Shown here: in pieces, positions 50,918-63,139 of the stretch | How positions within the stretch are numbered: the stretch's first letter is position 1 | Layout: every line of letters begins with the position of its first letter | NCBI RefSeq assembly: GCF_006716235.1 | Contig: NZ_VFOR01000001.1 | Location: 620,001-684,000 of the forward strand | Source of the DNA: Propioniferax innocua | Lineage (GTDB): Bacteria; Actinomycetota; Actinomycetes; Propionibacteriales; Propionibacteriaceae | DNA: 64,000 nt | Reading direction: 5' to 3' | Translations under genes and position numbers: made by a program | The notes under the pieces: model-generated | What the model saw: the letters and a program-made list of their open reading frames with translations, nothing else | What the model was told of the DNA's origin: nothing | The model's database searches: none

Positions 50918-52125
50918 GCCAGAACAACGACATGAGCGGTGACAAGATGACCGGCGGCGAGAACCGCTCGACCCCCGTCGACGCCAACGACCGCACCGCC
51001 GCCGAGCTGGTGGCCGAGCGGGAGTCCAATGGGACCCTGTACGAGCATCCTGTCCCCGATCCGGGGCTCGAGGAGCACATCGAGCGTTATTCCGACGCCG
51101 AACCGAAGGTCGGCGATGACATCGCCAAGCAGATCACGGGCATGTTCATTGCCGCCCCGGTGCTGGCCATCGCCTTCATCGTCATCTACTTCGCCGTCCC
51201 CGACGTCACCGAAGGCGGCCCGATGGTCGACTTCGGGCCAATCCAGACGCCCGCCGCACATCTGGGCATGGGCTTGACGCTCGGCGCGGCCGTCCTCCTC
51301 ATCGGTCTCGGCGCCGTCCAGTGGGCACGCATGCTCATGAACGACGAAGAGCTCATCGAGGAGCGTCACCCGGCTCGTTCCTCCGAGGAAGACCGCAAGG
51401 CCACCATGGCCGAGGTCGACAAGGGCATCGCGGACAGCGGTATCTCGCGTCGTGGTCTCATGGGTCGCGCCCTGGGTGGAGCCATCGGCGTCGTCGCGGT
51501 CGCTCCCCTCGTCACCCTGGCCGACCTCGGCCCTTGGCCGACGCCCTCGCGCCGCGCCGAGACCATCGAACGGACGCTGTTCCACCTGGCCACTCCCGAG
51601 AAGCCGGTGCGTCTGGTCAATGACGTGACCTACACGCCCATCAAGGCCTCGGACATGGAGATCGGCCAGCTGATCAATGCCCAGCCCGAGAATCTTGCCG
51701 AACTGAAGGGCACCGAGCCGGCAGAGCGCCCCGAGGAGCTCAAGAAGTTCAGCTACATGAACGAGAAGTCCAAGTCGGCGATCATCATCGTGCGCATGGA
51801 CCCCAACTCCATCCGCGTACCCGAGCGTCGTTCCTCGTGGCACGTGGGCGGCATCATGTGTTACTCGAAGATCTGCACGCACGTCGGTTGCCCGATCTCG
51901 CTGTGGGAGCAGCAGACCCATCACCTGCTGTGCCCCTGCCATCAGTCGACGTTCGACCTCGGCGACAGCGGCAAGGTCGTCTTCGGCCCCGCCGCCCGCG
52001 CGCTGCCCCAGCTCCCCATCACCGTCGACGACGAGGGCTACCTCATCGCGACATCCGATTTCGAGATCCCGGTGGGCCCGAGCTACCCCGAACGTAAACA
52101 GCACATCCACGACAAGGGTGAGTGA
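50914..52125 (+). CDS. qcrA: Cytochrome bc1 complex Rieske iron-sulfur subunit
   Basis: This 403-residue protein has three transmembrane helices as in actinobacterial QcrA (MFIAAPVLAIAFIVIYFAV, HLGMGLTLGAAVLLIGLGAV, GGAIGVVAVAPLVTLADL, the last after a twin-arginine-like SRRGLMGRA). A C-terminal Rieske domain binds the 2Fe-2S cluster through CTHVGCP and CPCHQS. The GTG start overlaps the qcrC stop. Confidence 0.96.
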   Translation: MSQNNDMSGDKMTGGENRSTPVDANDRTAAELVAERESNGTLYEHPVPDPGLEEHIERYSDAEPKVGDDIAKQITGMFIAAPVLAIAFIVIYFAVPDVTEGGPMVDFGPIQTPAAHLGMGLTLGAAVLLIGLGAVQWARMLMNDEELIEERHPARSSEEDRKATMAEVDKGIADSGISRRGLMGRALGGAIGVVAVAPLVTLADLGPWPTPSRRAETIERTLFHLATPEKPVRLVNDVTYTPIKASDMEIGQLINAQPENLAELKGTEPAERPEELKKFSYMNEKSKSAIIIVRMDPNSIRVPERRSSWHVGGIMCYSKICTHVGCPISLWEQQTHHLLCPCHQSTFDLGDSGKVVFGPAARALPQLPITVDDEGYLIATSDFEIPVGPSYPERKQHIHDKGE

Positions 52126-52127
52126 GC

Positions 52128-55461
<3,334 letters not shown>

Positions 55462-55479
55462 GAGGTCACACGGGATGAA

Positions 55480-55902
55480 TCAGTGGCGGTACACGCCGCG
55501 ATAGTACTGGTAGCACCAGCCCGAAACGGCCCAGATGCCGACGCCGACGCCGATGAGCGAGATCCACCATCCGAGGATGATCCCGAGAAAGATCAAGCTC
55601 GCGGTGACCGCGCACCAGAACGGCCAGATGGAGCTCGGCGGAAAGAACGCCAACTCTCCGGCACCGTCTGCCACCTCAGCGTCCAGATCATCCTCGGGCC
55701 GCGGATCGAGCGTCCGCCCATGGACCCAGAACGCACCCCAGAGCATGATCGCCATGAGAAAACTCAGAGTGAGGGCCGTGGTCCCCGCCATCTCGACCCT
55801 GCCGTCAACCTTGCCGAAGAAGATGTACAGCACTGTCGCGATACCGAAGAAGATGACGATGGGAAGATAGATCTTCCCCTCGGTCTGCATGCTGCGCTTC
55901 AC
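55480..55902 (-). CDS. ctaF: Cytochrome c oxidase subunit IV (actinobacterial CtaF)
   Basis: This 140-residue protein has four hydrophobic helices in two pairs: [17 protein letters not shown] with [19 protein letters not shown], then [21 protein letters not shown] with [21 protein letters not shown]. This is typical of the actinobacterial aa3 oxidase. The GTG overlaps the ctaD stop (GTGA); an ATG four codons later is possible. Confidence 0.93.
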   Translation of the reverse strand: MKRSMQTEGKIYLPIVIFFGIATVLYIFFGKVDGRVEMAGTTALTLSFLMAIMLWGAFWVHGRTLDPRPEDDLDAEVADGAGELAFFPPSSIWPFWCAVTASLIFLGIILGWWISLIGVGVGIWAVSGWCYQYYRGVYRH

Positions 55903-57617
55903 AGGTTCTTCTCCTCTTCGTGCACGGGGGCATCCGCGCCAACCTGGACGAGTTCCTCGGCATGGCCGCCGCCCAACCCCATCTCGGGGTAATGCAGGTC
56001 GAAGGCCGGCGAGTACGAGCGGACGCGAGGCAGACGCGTGAAGTTCTTCGGCGGAGGCGGGCACGAGGTGGCCCACTCCATCGAACGTCCCCAGCCCCAC
56101 GGATCATCGACCGTGATCGCCGGGCTCTTGCGGCTGATCCAGATGTTGATGAAGAACGGGATGAACGACACACCCAGCATGAAGGCACCCACGGTCGAGA
56201 CCTGGTTCAAGATCGTGAAGCCCTCGTTGGAGAGGTAGTCACCGTAACGACGCGGCATGCCCTCGGTGCCCAGCCAGTGCTGGACGAGGAAGGTGATGTG
56301 GAACGCGAAGAACAGGATCCAGAAATGGACCTTCCCCAGCGTCTCGTTCAACTTGTGGCCGAAGGCCTTGGGCCACCAGAAATAGAACCCGGCGAACATC
56401 GCGAACACCACGGTGCCGAAGAGCACGTAGTGGAAGTGCGCCACCACGAAGTAGGTGTCGGAGACCTGGAAGTCCAGCGGCGGGCTGGCGAGGATCACAC
56501 CGGTCAGGCCACCGAAGAGGAAGGTCGTCAGGAAGCCGGCGGACCAGAGCATCGGGGTGTCGAACGAGACCGAACCGCGCCACATGGTGCCGATCCAGTT
56601 GAAGAACTTCACACCTGTCGGAATCGCGATGAGGAAGGTCATGAACGAGAAGAACGGCAGGGACACCGCACCGGTCACGAACATGTGGTGTGCCCACACA
56701 GCGGCCGACAGCGCAGCGATCGACAGCGTGGCGGCGACAAGGCCGACATACCCGAAGACGGGCTTGCGGGAGAACACCGGAATGATCTCGGTGATGATGC
56801 CGAAGAACGGCAACGCCAGCACGTACACCTCGGGGTGTCCGAAGAACCAGAAGAGGTGCTGCCACAGGATCGGGCCGCCGTTGGCGGCGTCGAACACGTG
56901 GGTGCCGAAGTTGCGGTCGGAGAACAGCACCAGCAGTCCGGCGGCGAGCACGGGGAACACCAGCAGCACCAGCAGCGAGGTGACCAGCACGTTCCACGTG
57001 AAGATCGGCATACGGAACATGGTCATGCCGGGCGCACGCAGCGTCGCGATGGTGGTGATGAAGTTCACCGCGCCGAGAATGGACGACAGACCCAGCAAGT
57101 ACAGACCCATGAGCCACAGGTCACCACCGACGCCCGGGCTGTGCTCGGCGTTGGCCAGCGGCACGTAAGCGGTCCAGCCGAAGCTCGCGGCACCCTGCGG
57201 CGTCAGAAAACCGCCGAGTGCGATGAGCGAACCGAAGATGAACAGCCAGAAGGCGAATGAGTTCAGACGCGGGAACGCCACGTCGGGCGCACCGATCTGC
57301 AGCGGCACGAGGTAGTTCGCGAAGCCGGAGAACATCGGGGTGCCGAACATCAGCAGCATCACGGTGCCGTGCATCGTGAAGAGCTGGTTGTAGAACTCGA
57401 GGTTCATGAACTGCATACCGGGCAGGGCGAGCTCGGCACGGATGCCGAGGGCCATGACGCCACCCACCAGGAAGAACGCGAAAGCGCTCACGCTGTACAT
57501 GATCCCGAGCAACTTGTGGTCGGTCGTCGTCAGGATCTCCAAGGCCATGGCACCCAAGCGACGCTTCGGCAGCGTGGTGCTCGTGGCGGTCGTCGATGCC
57601 CTGTCAAGGCTGGCCAT
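55899..57617 (-). CDS. ctaD: Cytochrome c oxidase subunit I
   Basis: This 572-residue haem-copper oxidase core has the low-spin haem His in [15 protein letters not shown], CuB/cross-linked His-Tyr motif [14 protein letters not shown], the CuB pair WAHHMFVTG and the haem ligands in [12 protein letters not shown]. It reduces oxygen to water and pumps protons. The start overlaps the ctaC stop (TGATG). In M. tuberculosis ctaD is elsewhere, so its place between ctaC and ctaF differs. Confidence 0.98.
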   Translation of the reverse strand: MASLDRASTTATSTTLPKRRLGAMALEILTTTDHKLLGIMYSVSAFAFFLVGGVMALGIRAELALPGMQFMNLEFYNQLFTMHGTVMLLMFGTPMFSGFANYLVPLQIGAPDVAFPRLNSFAFWLFIFGSLIALGGFLTPQGAASFGWTAYVPLANAEHSPGVGGDLWLMGLYLLGLSSILGAVNFITTIATLRAPGMTMFRMPIFTWNVLVTSLLVLLVFPVLAAGLLVLFSDRNFGTHVFDAANGGPILWQHLFWFFGHPEVYVLALPFFGIITEIIPVFSRKPVFGYVGLVAATLSIAALSAAVWAHHMFVTGAVSLPFFSFMTFLIAIPTGVKFFNWIGTMWRGSVSFDTPMLWSAGFLTTFLFGGLTGVILASPPLDFQVSDTYFVVAHFHYVLFGTVVFAMFAGFYFWWPKAFGHKLNETLGKVHFWILFFAFHITFLVQHWLGTEGMPRRYGDYLSNEGFTILNQVSTVGAFMLGVSFIPFFINIWISRKSPAITVDDPWGWGRSMEWATSCPPPPKNFTRLPRVRSYSPAFDLHYPEMGLGGGHAEELVQVGADAPVHEEEKNL

Positions 57618-58447
57618 CAGTGTCCTCCCTCTCGCTGAGCGAGCTCGTTGGCTCCCTCAGTACCCATGACCTGGCCGGTCTGGCCCTTCTCCTCCAGTTC
57701 GGCCATCTTCGCGTCGTACTCCGCGCGGGAGACGATCTCCACGTTGAACAGCATCGCCGAGTGGTAGGTGCCGCACAGCTCGGCGCACTTGCCCGCATAG
57801 ACGCCCTCAGCGTTGGGGGTCACCTGAAATGTGTTCGTGCGTCCGGGGACGGCATCCATCTTCATGTAGAACGACGGAACCCAGAACGAATGGATGACGT
57901 CGCTGGCATGCAGATTGAACTGCACACGCTCGTCGACGGGCAGATAGAGGGTGGGGATCGTCTCGACGGTGCCGGCGTCCCACACCTCCTCCTCGCTGTA
58001 GTTGAAGGTCCAGGACCACTTCTGTGCCACCACATCGATGGTCACATCAGGCTCCTCGCGCATCTCCAGCGCCGCGTCCTGCGTCTTGACGGTGTAAGCG
58101 AACAGCACGCCGACGATCAGGAACGGGACGATGGTGTACATGATCTCCAGCGGGAGGTTGTACGTCGTCTGCTTCGGACGGTCGTTCGCGGAGCGGCGGC
58201 GGTACCGGATGAACGCCCAGCCCATGAGGCCCCACACGAGGGTGCCGATCACCGCGATGGCGATCCAGGCGCCCACCCAGAGCTGCCCGATCTGTTCAGC
58301 CGACTCGGTGGACGGAGAGGGGTAACCCAGATGCTGCCAGCGACCCGGACCCCCGGTGCCGGAGCACCCACTCAACAGGGCCACGGCCATGGCCGCGCCC
58401 GCACCACCGACGATGCGACGCGACTTCGTTGCCTTGGTCAGACTCAC
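57617..58447 (-). CDS. ctaC: Cytochrome c oxidase subunit II
   Basis: This 276-residue lipoprotein has a lipobox LLSGC (Cys about 28), two transmembrane helices ([22 protein letters not shown] and [19 protein letters not shown]) and an outer cupredoxin domain holding CuA: His in [12 protein letters not shown], then [14 protein letters not shown] with both cysteines, His and Met. It is the first gene of ctaC-ctaD-ctaF on the minus strand. Confidence 0.97.
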   Translation of the reverse strand: MSLTKATKSRRIVGGAGAAMAVALLSGCSGTGGPGRWQHLGYPSPSTESAEQIGQLWVGAWIAIAVIGTLVWGLMGWAFIRYRRRSANDRPKQTTYNLPLEIMYTIVPFLIVGVLFAYTVKTQDAALEMREEPDVTIDVVAQKWSWTFNYSEEEVWDAGTVETIPTLYLPVDERVQFNLHASDVIHSFWVPSFYMKMDAVPGRTNTFQVTPNAEGVYAGKCAELCGTYHSAMLFNVEIVSRAEYDAKMAELEEKGQTGQVMGTEGANELAQREGGH

Positions 58448-58604
58448 ATCTCACCTTTCTGAAATCCCGCCCGCTTTCCACGGGCTGCCGAACCACCTCG
58501 GGCAGGCCCGAAGCGGTCCCACCCTAACCCATCCGACCCCCCGAACGCTGCCCTTGGAACGGGCAGGTCGACCGGAGGGTCGGATTGGCGCCGAAAGGCC
58601 TGGA

Positions 58605-58952
58605 TCAGTGGAAGCTGTCCCCACATGCACAGGATCCCTGCGCATTCGGGTTGTCGATGGTGAAGCCCTGCTTCTCGATCGAGTCGACGAAATCGATGGT
58701 GGCGCCGTTCAGGTACGGGGCGCTCATGCGGTCGGTGACGACCTTCAGCCCGTCGTAGTCCTTGACTACGTCACCGTCCATCTCGCGCTCGTCGAAGTAC
58801 AGCTCATAGCGCAGCCCAGAGCATCCGCCGGGCTGCACCGCCAACCGGAGCGAGAGGTCGTCGCGACCTTCGCGGTCCAGCAGGGCCTTGGCCTTGGCGG
58901 CGGCTTCGTCGGTCAAGGTGATGCCGTCGGCAACGGCCGTGGTCTCAGTCAT
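58605..58952 (-). CDS. erpA: ErpA/HesB-type iron-sulfur cluster insertion protein
   Basis: This 115-residue A-type carrier has the three conserved cysteines: Cys in QPGGCSGLRYELYF and the paired GSCACGDSF near the C-terminus. It passes Fe-S clusters to apo-proteins such as the Rieske subunit. The ATG is set by AGGAGG 7 nt upstream. The 157-bp gap before ctaC holds only promoter-length sequence. It corresponds to Rv2204c. Confidence 0.95.
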   Translation of the reverse strand: MTETTAVADGITLTDEAAAKAKALLDREGRDDLSLRLAVQPGGCSGLRYELYFDEREMDGDVVKDYDGLKVVTDRMSAPYLNGATIDFVDSIEKQGFTIDNPNAQGSCACGDSFH

Positions 58953-59077
58953 GTGATGCCTCCTGTGAGTGGACGGGCCCAGTGTAGGTAAGTCTCGCGA
59001 GGAGTTGAAGGGTCGAGCCCTTGAAGTCCCGGATGTGGAGCGGAACACCGCGTCGTGACGCCGCATTCCCCGATGGG

Positions 59078-60157
59078 TCAACGATCCCAGGTCCGGGCGA
59101 TCCGGGCACCCAGCTCCACCAGATCGTCAGCCCCGACCATGGGTTGACGCTCCCCCGCGAGCTCGTCGACGGCATAGGCCGATTCGATCCCCATCGAACG
59201 CATCTCCCTGGCGCCGATGACCACGGCGCCGGCCGCGGCGATGCAGGGGCGCAGTGCGACCTCCGACAGGTGTGCCATGTGCTGGACGACGCCCCCGCCA
59301 CGCGAGGCGAAGTCGAACAGATCGGTGCCGGTGAGAACGACATCGGCGTGGGCCAGCGTCCGCTCGATCCCCGCGCGATCCCCACACCAACGCGGGCCAC
59401 CGCCCACATCGGCACCGAGGGCCAGGAGCGCGAAGGCCACACCACAGGCGCCGGCTCCCGGGCGCCCGGCGGCCTCTGGATCCACGGCGGCGGCGAAGGC
59501 CTCCAGGGCGGCATCGGCGTCGAGCATGTCCTGGTTCTCCAGAACGCTTCCCGGCTCCTGACGTGCGGCCGAGCCACGCAGGGAGGTGGTGCCGCGCAGC
59601 CCCAGCAGAGGAATCTCGGCCTCGGCATCGGGAACGATCACGGTGATGTCATCCACCTCTGCAAGGAGGTGATGCACCGGCGACAGGTCCACGTCGGTGA
59701 TCCCGCGCAGGCCGGTGACCCCTTCATCGAGTGGGGCGTCAGCACGTGCACCGAGTCCGTGCAGGAAACCGGCACCACCATCTTGGGCCGCCACACCTCC
59801 CACATCGATCACGAGGTGCCGGGGTCGATGTTCCCGAATCTGTTCGGCCACCATGCGGCCGAGTTCCACCGACGACCCGAGCGGCACCCACGCCCGGTGA
59901 TCCACCTGCTGTTCGACCGAGATCACCAGCGTCGCCCGATCGGCGGCCACCACCGCGCCCCCCTCGGCCGCCAGCAGCATCGCCTCGACACCGAGGAGAG
60001 CAGCCGCAGCACCACCGAAGCCCCGGGCCGACTCGCCCATCGGCACCACAGCCAGCTCAGCCCAAGGAGCCGTGCGTTGCCATCCGGCGGCCAACGCCGA
60101 GCCCACTCCGGCTGAATCCAGGTCACCGATCCGATCGGTTGCCACCACCACTCGCAT
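59078..60157 (-). CDS. Glycerate kinase-like protein
   Basis: This 359-residue protein has the type I glycerate kinase layout: VVVATDRIGDLDSAGVGSALAAGW, VIDVGGVAAQDGGAGFLHGLGA, DVDLSPVHHLLAEVDDITV and a later GACGVAFALLALGADVGGGP. Some catalytic-loop residues differ from classical GlxK, so the substrate may not be glycerate. The ATG at 60157 begins the conserved MRVVVATDRI. The same family (Rv2205c) follows the erpA-like gene in mycobacteria. Confidence 0.78.
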   Translation of the reverse strand: MRVVVATDRIGDLDSAGVGSALAAGWQRTAPWAELAVVPMGESARGFGGAAAALLGVEAMLLAAEGGAVVAADRATLVISVEQQVDHRAWVPLGSSVELGRMVAEQIREHRPRHLVIDVGGVAAQDGGAGFLHGLGARADAPLDEGVTGLRGITDVDLSPVHHLLAEVDDITVIVPDAEAEIPLLGLRGTTSLRGSAARQEPGSVLENQDMLDADAALEAFAAAVDPEAAGRPGAGACGVAFALLALGADVGGGPRWCGDRAGIERTLAHADVVLTGTDLFDFASRGGGVVQHMAHLSEVALRPCIAAAGAVVIGAREMRSMGIESAYAVDELAGERQPMVGADDLVELGARIARTWDR

Positions 60158-60191
60158 GACGCACATTGTCCCACCCTGCACACTGGACTCT

Positions 60192-60740
60192 GTGCAAGCC
60201 CGAAGAGTTCTCGTCCGTCACGTCGTCCCGGCCCTGTTCGCCGCTGCGGGCGCATGGGGTTTCTACCTGCTGCTCTTCCAGTGGTTCCTGGGACTCGTCG
60301 CCCCGGGCATGATCGGCGGTGATGTCCCCTTCGCCGTGGCCGCCGCCTTCGCACTGTTGGCCTGCGTCGGCCTCGCGGTGTTCCTGCCCCTGCTGCGCCG
60401 GTGGCAGACGTCGGCACCGGTCGCGATCGGTCTCGCCGCCATCCTGGGCCTCAGTGGGTGGGTGGCTTCGGCCGGGACTGCCATCGCCGGCAGCGTCGTG
60501 GTCTGCCCCGACCTGTGTTCACCGGGCAAGACATGGTCGATGCTCCCGACCATGCTGGTGGCCGCGCTGTTGGCGGCCATCGGGCCGATGTTCTACGCGG
60601 TTGCCAGAACACCCCGAGATCTCGGCGGTTTTCCCGACACCCGCGGACAGGTGTTCTGGGGTCTCGCCGTGATCTTCGGGGTGCTCGGCTTCGCCTTCGC
60701 AATGGGCTGGTGGGTCGAGATGTGGCTCTACCCGGGCTGA
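60192..60740 (+). CDS. Four-helix integral membrane protein
   Basis: The family is not recognised. The 182-residue protein has four to five hydrophobic helices (VPALFAAAGAWGFYLLLFQWFL; VAAAFALLACVGLAVFLPLL; APVAIGLAAILGLSGWVASAG; MLPTMLVAALLAAIGPMFYAV; VFWGLAVIFGVLGFAFAMGWW) and a VVCPDLCSPG loop with two cysteines. Its stop abuts the convergent pspAA stop base to base. Confidence 0.7.
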   Translation: MQARRVLVRHVVPALFAAAGAWGFYLLLFQWFLGLVAPGMIGGDVPFAVAAAFALLACVGLAVFLPLLRRWQTSAPVAIGLAAILGLSGWVASAGTAIAGSVVVCPDLCSPGKTWSMLPTMLVAALLAAIGPMFYAVARTPRDLGGFPDTRGQVFWGLAVIFGVLGFAFAMGWWVEMWLYPG

Positions 60741-61025
60741 TCAGCCGGGAATGAGTCCTTCCTCGGAGTCTCCGAGCATCTCGTGCATGTCGGCCAGGGT
60801 CGCATCCGGCCCCGGCAGGATGAGCTCGGATTCGGCCAACTCATCGTCGGCCACGGGGCGCCCATGTTCACGAACCTGCATCATCAGAGCCGTCAATGCG
60901 GTGGTGAGCGCCGCCTGGTCATTCGCTTCGACGGCCTGCTCAAGCTGGTCGTCGATCTCGTTGAGGGCATCGACCTTGGCGTCGTCCAGGTCGAACTGCC
61001 CCTGCCCCAGTACTCGCACGATCAT
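60741..61025 (-). CDS. pspAA: PspA-associated protein PspAA
   Basis: This 94-residue protein begins MIVRVLGQGQFDLDD and continues VDALNEIDDQLEQAVEANDQAALTTALTALMMQVREHG, the PspAA family pattern. PspAA partners PspA in membrane-stress response in actinobacteria and archaea. Its ATG overlaps the pspA stop (ATGA). Confidence 0.92.
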   Translation of the reverse strand: MIVRVLGQGQFDLDDAKVDALNEIDDQLEQAVEANDQAALTTALTALMMQVREHGRPVADDELAESELILPGPDATLADMHEMLGDSEEGLIPG

Positions 61026-61828
61026 TGCTGACCCCCGTTCTGCCACTGCTGGTTCTGATCGAAACGTGCCGGGCCGAGATCTCCGGTTCCCTGGTCTCCC
61101 TGATCGAGCATCGGCCGTTGCGCCCCACCGCCGATCTGGGCTTTGAGCTGTGCGAGTTCGTTCTCGACGTCACTGCCGGACGACAGTTCCTCCAACTCGC
61201 GGGTCAGGGAGTCCTTGCTGGAGCCGGTCATGTCGTCGAGAGCGCCGGAGGCCATCAGCTCGTCGGTCGCCGATGCCCGCGCCTGCAGCTCCATCGTCTT
61301 GTCCTCGGCACGCTGGATGGCCATGCCGACATCGCCCATCTCCTCGCCGATGCCGGTGAAGGCCTCGTTCACCTGCGTCTGCGCCTGCGCAGCCGAGTAG
61401 GTGGCCTTCAGCGTCTCCTTCTTGGTGCGGAAGGCCTCCACCTTCGCCTGAAGGCGACGCTGCGCCGAGATGAGCTTCTCCTCCTCGGCCTGGAGCTGAT
61501 TGTGCTGGACCTGCAGGTCACTCAGCTCGGTCTGGAGACCCGACTTGCGGGTCAGCGCCTCCCGAGCCAGATCCTCACGCCCCACCTGGAGAGCCTGTTG
61601 TGCCTGACCAGTGAGCTTGTCGATCTGTTGCTGAAGCTGCTGGGCCTGCAGCTCCAGACGCTTACGGCTCGTCGCGACGTCGGCGACGCCGCGGCGAACC
61701 TTCTGCAGCAACTCCTGCTGCTGCTTGTACGAGTAGTCGAGGGTCTCTCGCGGATCCTCCATCTTGTCGAGGGCCTTGTCGGCCTTCGCCTGGAAAACGG
61801 AGGACATACGCTTGAACAGTCCGGCCAT
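61022..61828 (-). CDS. pspA: PspA/IM30 family membrane-stress protein
   Basis: This 268-residue ESCRT-III-like protein has an N-terminal amphipathic helix (MAGLFKRMSSVFQAKADKAL), the conserved DPRETLDYSYKQQQELLQKVRRGVADV, long coiled-coil helices (about 60-190) and a Gln/Gly-rich C-terminal tail (GDQGTGDLGPARFDQNQQWQ). It assembles on damaged membranes. It is divergent from the DUF3043 gene. Confidence 0.95.
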   Translation of the reverse strand: MAGLFKRMSSVFQAKADKALDKMEDPRETLDYSYKQQQELLQKVRRGVADVATSRKRLELQAQQLQQQIDKLTGQAQQALQVGREDLAREALTRKSGLQTELSDLQVQHNQLQAEEEKLISAQRRLQAKVEAFRTKKETLKATYSAAQAQTQVNEAFTGIGEEMGDVGMAIQRAEDKTMELQARASATDELMASGALDDMTGSSKDSLTRELEELSSGSDVENELAQLKAQIGGGAQRPMLDQGDQGTGDLGPARFDQNQQWQNGGQQ

Positions 61829-61949
61829 GGGGCGGGCGTCCTTCCAGCTAGCGGCTTGGTGGGGTCCAGCCTAGAATGTCCTCACCGCTCCCGCACCTCG
61901 GGTGTGACCGGGCTCCCTCGACCAACGACCCTGACCTTCGGAGGCACAC

Positions 61950-62522
61950 GTGAAGCTGTTCGGACGATCTGACGAGAAGTCAGCGCAGCAGACGTCCGAA
62001 GCGGGGCCGACCGAGACGACCAGGAGGGAACGCCGCCCCGGAGAGGCGAAGGGTCGCCCGACCCCCACCCGCAGGCAGGCCGAGGCCGAGCGCCGTCGTC
62101 GGCTGCAGCTCTCTCCGAAGGAACGCAAGAAGCAGGCCCGTGAGGCCGAGCGCCGTGCACGCATGGAAGCCTACGAGGCACGTGACCGGACACCGGAGAA
62201 GGAGCTGCTGCGCGATGTGGTGGACTCCCGTTGGAGCTTGGCGGAGTTCGTCCTCCCGATCCTCCTGCTCAACCTGGCCGCCAGCATCATGTGGCCGAAC
62301 CACACCAATCCGATCGCATATGTGATGTACGGCTACATCCTGCTGTCGATCATCGATGGCGTGCTGTGCTGGCGCCGGTACCGCACGCTGCTGCGCGAGC
62401 GCATGCCGCGGTTGACCGACATCTCCGGCCTGGGGCTGCGCTTCTACCTGTTCAACCGCGTGATCTCGCTGCGCCCGATGCGCAACCCCAAGCCGCGCGT
62501 CCGGCGTGGCGAGAAGATCTGA
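61950..62522 (+). CDS. DUF3043 membrane protein
   Basis: This 190-residue actinobacterial protein has a highly charged N-terminus (GRPTPTRRQAEAERRRRLQL, KERKKQAREAERRARMEAYEARDRTPEK), the DVVDSRWSLAEFVLPILLLNLA helix, a second helix (AYVMYGYILLSIIDGVLC) and a basic tail. GRPTPTRKxAE is the DUF3043 hallmark. GGAGG lies 6 nt before the GTG. TAGAAT (61872-61877) is a possible -10 with a leader of about 70 nt. The function is unknown. Confidence 0.9.
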   Translation: MKLFGRSDEKSAQQTSEAGPTETTRRERRPGEAKGRPTPTRRQAEAERRRRLQLSPKERKKQAREAERRARMEAYEARDRTPEKELLRDVVDSRWSLAEFVLPILLLNLAASIMWPNHTNPIAYVMYGYILLSIIDGVLCWRRYRTLLRERMPRLTDISGLGLRFYLFNRVISLRPMRNPKPRVRRGEKI

Positions 62523-62540
62523 CGGTCCGCTCTCCGCCGG

Positions 62541-63047
62541 TCAGTTCAGAACGCGGAACGGCAGCCAGTAGGTGGGCATCTCCCCACGTTCGGCCGCTCC
62601 GGACGCTTTGATGCGCATGTAGATGTCGAAGCCGAACTGTATGAGGCCCGTCAGAAAACCGATGAGCATGAACGTGAGCATGTAGTTGATCGCATAGCCG
62701 ATCAACATGATGATCGAGAAGTTCAACGACTCCTTGGCATGGATCTCTTGGTACCGGCCTCCCTGCGCAGGCTTGGCGAGCAGACCGATGAGGCCCGCGA
62801 GCCAGCTGAGGAAGATCGCACCCCAGTGCGAGAACGACGCCATGCTCTTCTCTGCTTGGTGTTCCTGCGGCGAGACCGGGATCATCGATCCAGGTGGGAT
62901 CTGCCCAGCGTTGAGCGGTTGCTGAAAGCCGTACTGCGGGGCCTGCGGATGAGGAGCCGGGTTGAACCCGGGGTCGTGGGCGTTCCCGTGGGGCTCGGGG
63001 CCGCCGGCTCGCCACTGCCCCTCAGGCTGCCAGTTCGCATCACTCAT
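62541..63047 (-). CDS. DUF4870 membrane protein
   Basis: This 168-residue protein has a Pro/Gln/Gly-rich disordered N-terminus (1-60) and the DUF4870 core: EKSMASFSHWGAIFLSWLAGLIGLL, the KESLNFSIIMLIGYAINYMLTFMLIGFLTGLIQFGFDIYMRIKAS stretch with the family's E-x-x-N-F and a final YWLPFRVLN. It has three to four helices. The function is unknown. Confidence 0.9.
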   Translation of the reverse strand: MSDANWQPEGQWRAGGPEPHGNAHDPGFNPAPHPQAPQYGFQQPLNAGQIPPGSMIPVSPQEHQAEKSMASFSHWGAIFLSWLAGLIGLLAKPAQGGRYQEIHAKESLNFSIIMLIGYAINYMLTFMLIGFLTGLIQFGFDIYMRIKASGAAERGEMPTYWLPFRVLN

Positions 63048-63139
63048 CGTGTCTTCTCCTTGCTCCTCGATTCACCGACCGGTCGGGTACAAGATAACCA
63101 CGCCACCTGGTCAAGGCACCTTCGTGCCAGACTGACCAC